This document shows, piece by piece, positions 26,001 through 35,000 of a stretch of 64,000 nt of DNA. Location of the stretch: contig NW_019774280.1 of the NCBI RefSeq assembly GCF_001039355.2, forward strand, positions 34,401-98,400, in the 5' to 3' direction. Numbering within the stretch: the stretch's first letter is position 1; the number at the start of each line of letters is the position of its first letter. The translations under genes were made by a program, and so were the position numbers. The notes beneath the pieces were generated by a model. The model was given only the letters and a program-made list of their open reading frames with translations, made no database searches and was not told the origin of the DNA. The stretch comes from Lingula anatina. Lineage: Eukaryota; Brachiopoda; Lingulata; Lingulida; Lingulidae.

Positions 26001-29000
26001 CGCAGACGATGCTTAAACAAAAAGTAATTGGTGTTGAAACTGTGGATGTTTTAGCAATGGAAGCCTATGATTGGTGTTCGAAATAAGGTGCACATAAGTT
26101 ATTATATGCTATGGGCATTCTTAGAAATTGCTCTCTGCAGTTATAGAAGCTGGATATCATTAAAAGCATTAGTCGAATAGACCACATGGTTGTGGCTTTA
26201 AAATCCACTTTGTGTTGACCAAACTATTCATTTTAGAATTTATAGTTTCGATTTTTTTCACCAAATATCTGGAAGAAGTTCATCAAATGAAATGTTCCAG
26301 ACTCATAAAAGATCTCCCAAAATTGTGTGCCATTGAGATGAAAGAGTTGGAGAGAAGTTTTTCGATATATGGAAAAAAAAGTTTGTCATGGATCTGGCTT
26401 TAGGGACGCATCTCATTTTACGCTAGACCAGTAGGCGACGCAAAAGTGACAGTAGATCATGGCAGTCTTCTTTGATTATGACTAGATTAATATGCTACAC
26501 ATAAGTTACAAGCTTAAGTATATTCTGAACTCTATTATTTTGGTGTTTAGAAACTGAGGGATCTTTTTGCCTATGAAACTTTTTCCATGATTAATGGCGT
26601 ATGAACAAAATATGGAATAAAACTGCGTTGCACTCATGATTTTGCAGTAGAAAGAGACTAATACATTCCTTGGTATGCAATTAGTATTACAGCAGAAGAA
26701 CTAAAACGTTTGGATTAAGACAAACACAATGTTAAATTCTTTTGAGAGAAACTTTATTCCTGTAAAGTGACTAATTCACTCTATCCTTCCTAACATTAGG
26801 TGTATGAATTAGAAAACGAAATAATTTTGTGGCAATATATATTATTTGAGGGAACAATTGGGTTTAGCGCATTACAGTGTACATATAATTGCTTGCATTG
26901 AAACATAGGCCAAGGTTTATGATGATCATTATTCGCTGTAATATAAATAACGGTAATTGTGAATATAAACTCAGCACATGTAAACAAGAGGATAATTTTG
27001 CCTTTTCATATTTAGATGTTATGGAGACTTTAATATAATGCTCATACTCTCCAAAGATCTGAAATTCGGGATACTCTGAAATCTTGATCTGCTGTCAGTC
27101 ATGACTTGTAGTTATTACGGCTTTGTCTTATATTTATAATGGAAAATTGAGTCTTCCTTCAAAGATGAAAAAGGGACAAAAGTTATATTGTAAAATGTTT
27201 AATTTATTTATATAACATAAGCCATAATCTTGTTAACATAGTTTTTTTTATTAGAGGAATTGTACCAAAATGTTTAAGGGAAGTTTACTTAGTCTGTGTC
27301 AGATATATGCATTATTTACATATGATAATCCCGAAGAACATGAGGTTAATTTAATAGATTCATTTGAAGTCTATCTACCTAATAGGAGTGGTGACAATTA
27401 TTTTATCTCATCATTCAAAAGTTTTGTTACAAGTTTTAGACACGTTGACAGACTTAATATTTTCAAAAGGTTGATATTAAAAATGTAAAACATATTCTTA
27501 AAGTTTCGAGGCCATCTGAATTAAGTGATAATGAAGTTCTAGAAATGAATTGTTAGAGAATTGTTAAAATTGTCAGTTTTTGTAGTTATTACACTCAAAT
27601 TTTATCAAGATCATTGCAAAAACAATTTTGCAATATTTAAAAACTACATGATGTTGTTTACATGATGTTTTCTCATTCCTTTGATTTACCCACCATGCTT
27701 TGCAACTGTCAGTCATTTCTTTAGGTTGTTTATATTTGAGTACCTAAAGAACTTCAAAAAATTTTGTAAAAAATTTCCTGCAAAATGCAGCTGTTTTAAC
27801 TTATTGTGCATAACAGAGCATTTATGCAGTGGCTCAAAACAGCATTTTACATTAAATATGTTATTGCATTATCTTTTTCACTATTTTAAAAAATAATTTC
27901 GAAAATGAATATTAGCAGCATCCTTGTTATTGATATGTTATAAATATCCAGAATTAAAATTTAATAATCTTATTCTGATGCCAAGAAATGTTGAAGAGAA
28001 CTGTGGGGAATTTTTTTCACTGGAACATATTGTCAAGTGAAATGGTTGTAATGGTGACCCCAGCTTATCTGCACTGGGGGAATTGCTTGCTTTTTAAGTT
28101 GATTTGATTTTGTTGTTTCTAGTCAGGGTGGTTAGAAATCCTGTGTACACAGCTTGTTGGAAATACATTTTGGAATATGGAAAGGGTTAATAAAAGGAGA
28201 AATTGGAAAATTATAGTTCTCTTTGTAAGAGTTTTTTTATCAACTGGTTAGAAATGAGGTGTAAATTTAGCTGCATTTAGTTTCATATAACACCTTGAAG
28301 CTTGCATCACATCTAGAATTATTTTAATTTTCAAATATAATTCAAAACGGTTCTTATCAAATCAAAGTAAATTTGTACAAATATGAACTGTTTAAGCAAT
28401 GGGATATTGAGTGGGCCCACTTTATTTTATATAAAGCCAATTGAGAAGCAGAAAGCACTTCATTCACATGCAGTGCCACTTCTAAAAAGGGAGGGAAAAC
28501 TGTGGGAAATAATTTGTAACCCTTTTTTCTCTTTTTCTTAATGTGTGTTTTTAAGAACTTCCTGTTTAAAAAAGTAGGCACTTGGAGCTGCAAAGGACTT
28601 GCTATATAGAGGGACAGATGCCAACTGAAGGCTTACACTTTTAAAAAAGACTTTGTGCTTAATGAATAAAATCTGATAACTTATCCACATTGAAACTTAG
28701 CTGCAAACATTCATTTTTTACCTCATATGTAAGTGTTTAAATAGAATATTACAAACCATGATTCATGCTAGACTCTTGAAAATAAAATTTATCAATATGG
28801 TATTGACTCAATAATTTCAACTGGGAAATTTGTGAATTTTATAGAAACTTAATTTTTTCAAGTAATAAATTCATAAAATTAAAACATTCCTATTGAGTGG
28901 AAACAACAAATTGAAAAGCAGACTACCTAATATTTCTTTTTCATAAAATGCTTCACAGAAATGTATTTTTTATGATTCCTAAATTATGTATTTGAAAAAT

Positions 29001-32000
29001 TGTTAATTTTTTCTGGTTGAAATGTTCAAGCCATTACCATAAGCTGAAACGTTATGAATAACTGAATGTTTCTGCAACAGTTTATTATTTCATCATTTTC
29101 ATTTAAACAAAAGGAAAAAATTAAAAGTCACTATTACTTTTGGTAGCAGATAAAAGCGTGTAAGGTAGCAATAGTTCTACTGCAAAAAAAAGTGCACAAA
29201 ACCACATTTGATTTTTTTCCTCACCGCCCACTTCTTCGTTCAGACCATGCAAAGAACCCATTATTGTTGGAGTGTGGGGGAGAGGGAAATGACTGAAACC
29301 TGACCATAGGAATTGAGGAAAACTTACACCGAGGCATTGGGGAAAGGGTGCATTACTTGTGCATTACTTGTTAAAAAGACTTTTATAGACTACACTGTCA
29401 GACTGGTATCTCTTTTGTTTCCTTTGCTTCATTTCATGGAGAAGTTTCTGAAGATGAGGAATGATGACAACCGTGTAGTTCTGTTAGCTTTTGCCTTGAA
29501 AGGTAGTGTGGGGGGGGGGGGGGATCTTGTGACGAAAACATTCTGTTATTTTTGAAGATAATTACTTTGAATATTACTTTTTCTAAGGGTGTTTGATGAA
29601 TTTCATAAGAATTTTTTTATCTTTTGATATTTGCACCCAATAATAATAGTAACAAAAAATTCCGGAATAAAAATAACTTTATATGCGGAGGTTCCACCAT
29701 AGACTTGGAAACTTAAATATTTGCATGTAGTAAAAATAGAATACTTAACACTAGAAAGGGGAACGAGTTTATCTGGGTGGAGCATTGTAGATCTGAACCA
29801 AGATGGCCGACTCTTGACACACGTCCCATCTGCTTTCCAAATTTATCATTTCAAAGGGTGTGTTTACACTTACACTGAAACACTTACAGGAACACAATAA
29901 AAATCACCATACAATTGATAAAAGCAATTTACCAAAGATTTCATAGCACTAAGAGAACTGGTGGTGGGTTTTTTGACTCAATTTGTCTCAAGTCTAAGAC
30001 TGTGGCTGATTAGCCCTGACATAATAAGCTTAAATACATACCTAGAGATGTTACATGACTGCGGAAATGTAGACTTTATTCAGTTTAAGGGGTGTTTTTC
30101 CGTGAAATACTAGCACTTTCTCATGGTATGTATGTCAAGTGATATATAAACAGACACCCTCTCACAAAATGTGCCTTGAAGGGTGTCAGAGAGAGAGGTG
30201 TTCATGGCATATATTGCTTGAGTGACAGTGTATTATCTCACAAGTTGTTTGCTGGTGTTCTACCTTCCTTGATACATGTAGTGGCAACATGAAGTTATAT
30301 GAGATAACAGGTGACTTCTTGGACATGGTACGCATAATCTAGTAGATATCTACCGGATTTGTTGTCAGATGATAGTTAATAAGAAAAGATTATCATATAA
30401 AAAGCACTCTGATTCATGCATGAATATGTGTGTGTTGTACAGTACCGTTGTATTATGTTTCACTTTTAATATTGATTTTCCAAAATACAAATATTTTTAA
30501 GGAACTGTTGATGTGGGTGGTAGACCAACAAATTAAAAGCATTTTATATAACAGTGACAACGTGGCAAAATGAAAGAAGTGGAATTAAGTACCCCCCCCC
30601 CACCTCCAAACATTCCTTTCGTGACATCTGTAGAAGTCCCATTTGTTTTGTATTGAATTAAAGAAACGAGAATTGATTCATCAAATTTCCACAGACGATC
30701 TGTATAAACATATCAACAGAGAAAGTAAGATGAAAGTAAGACGCATTAAATTTGTATGTAACAGCAGTGTGGAGTTTTTTTTTCTTCTTTATGGGGGTGG
30801 GCTCAGGAAATGAGTCACAAAAGCAGTGCGTCAAAACTGCGTCACTTTAAAGTGATACGACTGGAGTATGGTTAGGAGAGAGAAATAATGAATGATATGG
30901 CTTTCTGTGCGGGGATATTTTTGGCTTGGTTTTTATTTGAGCTTATATGGCCTTGGTCTATGGGTGGTGTGATTATGACGGAATGGTAATAAGCTCTTTA
31001 TTTTTCAAGCAGACTAAAGAGAAGAATTGCTCGTGATTAAGATTTACTTTATTTGGCCATGACATTATAGCGAGTTGAAGTGCAAAAAAATGAAATGAAA
31101 ATGTATGAGGGTGATTTAGAAGATAAAAACTCGTGGAGCTCTTTGTTTAATATGCAGATAGAGCAGTGTATATAAATCTTCCTGGAAAATACAGTATCTC
31201 ACATAATAAATGCAAAAAATAAAAAATAAAAAAATAATAAATAAAAATAAAAGAAAGAAAAATGAAAAAGCACAGCAGAAACCCTTTGTATGGAGAGAGT
31301 CCTTGGTAATGGTAGACTGTTTTTATATGGTAAATATGAAATACAGATATTCGATTCACTCTCTTTGGAATTCGTGCATTGAATCTATGCTGGCCCAATT
31401 GTAGCACATTGTTTTAAACCTTTTATGACAGGTGTGAATGTTTTAACCGTAAAAAATAACATAAGGGGTTTTAAATTAAGGGAAAAAGGCAATGAAAACA
31501 TTGAATTTATCAGCTTTTTTTTCTGTCCATCCAGTTTTTAGTCCTTTTTTAACCTGACAAATTTAACATATTAATAGCTCACCACTTATTTTCCTCGTTA
31601 TTTTTACTTTGAGATAAGATTCAAAAATTGCAATACTTAAATTGATAATGACCTATATTTGTCAGAGTCTAAATTCAGACATTTTTGTTTCAATTCTGAT
31701 TAGAAGTCCAAAGTTTTCATGGTTCTTTTCTTGGTTCTCAGATCCCCGGTTTCAAGTCCACATAGACATTTCTTCATGGTTTCTTCTTCTTCTTCTTCTA
31801 ATAATAATAATAATAATAATAATAATATTTCTTAATTTAAAGACTTAAATCCTTAAAAGTTCAGTAGATTTTACGATGAAATGCTAAAATCCTTAAAAGT
31901 TCAGTAGATTTTACGATGAAATGCTAAAATATTGTAATATCAAAAACAAGCTATAAAACCATAGTTACAAAGTCAAATTAAAGGATGCTTTTCAAATAAC

Positions 32001-35000
32001 ATTTACACTTAAAACAACTTCAGTTGTTATTTTTTTTAAAAGATATGTATTCAGTTCTTTTATAAAACCATCTTTTGACAATATTTGATGCAAGCTGAGC
32101 GGCAGTATGTTCCATACCATTTCAGACATTCCAATACAATGTCTTTGAAGTAATATGTATAAGGTGTAATGGTGGATTGACGTTATTTCTATGATTTATT
32201 TTAAGGAGGTGATAAACATGGATCCCAGTCATCCAGACCGCATGGATCTGGTACGGAAGTACGCTGCTATCTATGGGCGCTTTGATTCTAAGAGAAAGAA
32301 CGACAAGCCCATGTCCTTGCACGAGGTACCTGATCCATTTAATTTCATTTGTAATTTGCCTTATTAAACAGGGTATTGGTGTCTGAAAGTCCATTTAAGA
32401 TATCATGAGCTGTAAGAAATAAATGAGAAAGCGAGGAAAAATGTTATCAGCCTTTTTTTTTTTCAGTGATAATATAATCAGTTTGATCATTTTATGAAAT
32501 CTTTTTAAAAACACTTAAAAGTTTTTATTCTGTAAAATAGCTGGAGTGATGACATCTTATACTGTTTAACTATGGAATACAAACAAACATTCTTTATTTT
32601 TAGATCTCAGTGAACGAGGGAGCAGCCCAATTATGTAAGCTAATGCCCGCGCTGTTAACTCGAAGAGAGGACTTGTTCCCACTCGCACGCCAGGTCGTAA
32701 GAGACAGTGGCTACCAATATTCTAAGGGCCATTCCAGGTACTCAAAGTAAGATGGTTTTTGATTGGTTGCTGTAGTCTTCACATTGAATGAGCTTTTCTC
32801 AGTAGCAAAGTGTGTGTTCTTCACGACAGCTGTGTTGCCTACATTTCTGTACCCAATTTTGATAAATGAAATGCATTTTATATACCCTATGTTGATAAAT
32901 ACATTTCCAGTACTACTTTTGAGATTAAGACAGAAGCTTCTGTCATTCTTCAATTTTTGGTCAAAGGCTTCCTACTAGACTATGTACACATGCTCTTAGA
33001 CTAACAGACACATACGTGCATTCACGCATACTCGAGTGTATAGGAACATGCAAGCAGAAATGTTTTTCTCGTTCTCTGACACTACAGAACACATGCATGC
33101 ACTGCAACCAGTGAAGGAAGAATTCCACACTGTATAGTGTATAGTGCACGTCTGAAACCGCTGCTTTTGTTTTATGATTACCACACAGGTGACCATTGCT
33201 CATCATTGCTTTTAGAAGTAACTGTGTTTAGAACTCTTTGTGAATGTTGTCAGTTGAAAGTTTTGGATCATGGAAGGGAAATATCACAGAAAAGCAATTT
33301 TTTGTTCTCACTATAAGAATGAGCAGTTTCAGAGCAATGGATTGTGAAGGCTACTGCAACCATGGTTACGTAGATCTAGCTAAGCTGTATAGTTAGAGAG
33401 ATTCCCATAAATATTTGACTGGACACCTCAGTGAATGACTGTGCCTGTATGAACTGAACTATGTATGTATGTAAGTTGCTAAAAAAACTGACCCATTTTC
33501 ACAATGACATTGTTTCATCTAAACAAGGACGTATTAAAAATAATGAGGGATATTTCGATGCCTGTTGGCTAAAGTAAAACCTGTTATTTTTCCACTTTGA
33601 CTGAAGGTGGGTGAGAAATAGAAAAGAATAGAAAGTTGGTTCTGAACAGCGAAGCGTATTACCAAGTTTGCCATGAGACGTCCCTGTATTTTGATTTGCT
33701 CTGCCTCAGTGGCTGAGAGTCACGTATTTCCAATTGAAACACCAGATGAGACATGACTTTTCAACATGGAATCCCACATTTCTAAATAAAAACAGCACCT
33801 GTAAATATGCTCATCCCTTTTAAGAGTTGTCTGATAGTTCTATATCCATGTTTTATTCAAGAATGCAAAAGTTGCATGTGTCTTCTTTTGTGCTTGCACA
33901 GTCTTACAGTTTATACCAAGAAAAAACACTTTCAACTTTCCAGGGGAAAATTTGCATGGGACCTTAGCAATAGTTCCCCTGAAATTCCCTGGAATGACTT
34001 CAGCAGGTAAACAGATGCATTCATTGTTGGGAAATGCATGTTGTCTGCTGGATTGTTTTGGTTAGGAAATGATTTATTTATTTTTTTTCTTTGGGAAAAG
34101 GTCTTGGCTGAATCATTGCAGGTGGCGAATTCTAGTGGGATTTTTTTAAAGGAATTTTTAGCTGAATATTACCCCATTTATGATGTTTAAAGGATATGCT
34201 TGGTTTAGTTTTGCATGAAAAAGGGTGTGCATTTAGAGTGATTTTAGTAAGGCTGAATGTTTATAAATACTATCTGAAAATAATAAGACTTGTTGCAGGG
34301 TTTGGTGATAGGGGTGTTTTCATTTGTGGTTTAAGGATTTGCCCAGTTTGAAATAATATGATTTTATAGGCAAAGCCCCTCTTATTTTTCTTATTTGTCA
34401 TTAAAGAATGTTATCAATTTACTTGCACCGTTTAATTCAAAGTTATTATTGGATCTTTTAAAGCACAATCATATTATTGGGAAGATTTGCATTATTCATT
34501 CATTGTGGAAAACATATTAATCGTTTACATAACTTTTTTGTTTTGTGCCCGACTCCAAGTATTCATTGCGCCAGAGAAGCAGCATAGCAATCCCAACTAG
34601 CGCATTTCCCTCCAGAGAGATGCCTCACTTCCAGCAAATATGGGCCCATTCCCAATAACACTTATCGTTCTGCACAGATTGATCCAACTCTGCAGGGACT
34701 CTCGCTGAATGCAATCAGATTAACAGATAAAGCTACCTCCTCTTGTTTCCAGCATACTCATATAATCATCAGTTTTTCTGTATTCTACTCAATGCCAGAA
34801 CGAGGAGTTGCATTCAGTGAGAGTTCCCACGGAGTTGGATCGAGAATGATAGTTTCATTGAGAGTGGGTCCTCTGTCAGCCTGGTTCTTCAGTATATTTT
34901 AATCATTTAAACTTTTTTTCAAGGTCTGGTGTTATGCCAGGGGAGAGTCCATTAAAGAAACCGAGGATAGATGGCGTTCTTCACCGTCAACACGATCTCA

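Larger units (their letters stand above)
26622..32205 (+). other. NAB intron 4, distal part
   Basis: About 5.6 kb of AT-rich sequence. It contains a G run at 29511-29523, a (TTC)n(TAA)n tract at 31781-31826 and a perfect 40-base tandem duplication at 31851-31930. No further exon recognised. Confidence 0.75.

Noticed and set aside
25760-26086. Met/Ile/Leu-rich + frame overlapping the Psq/CENP-B exon
   Set aside because: Shadow frame of the acidic Asp/Asn-rich tail; no membrane protein is indicated.
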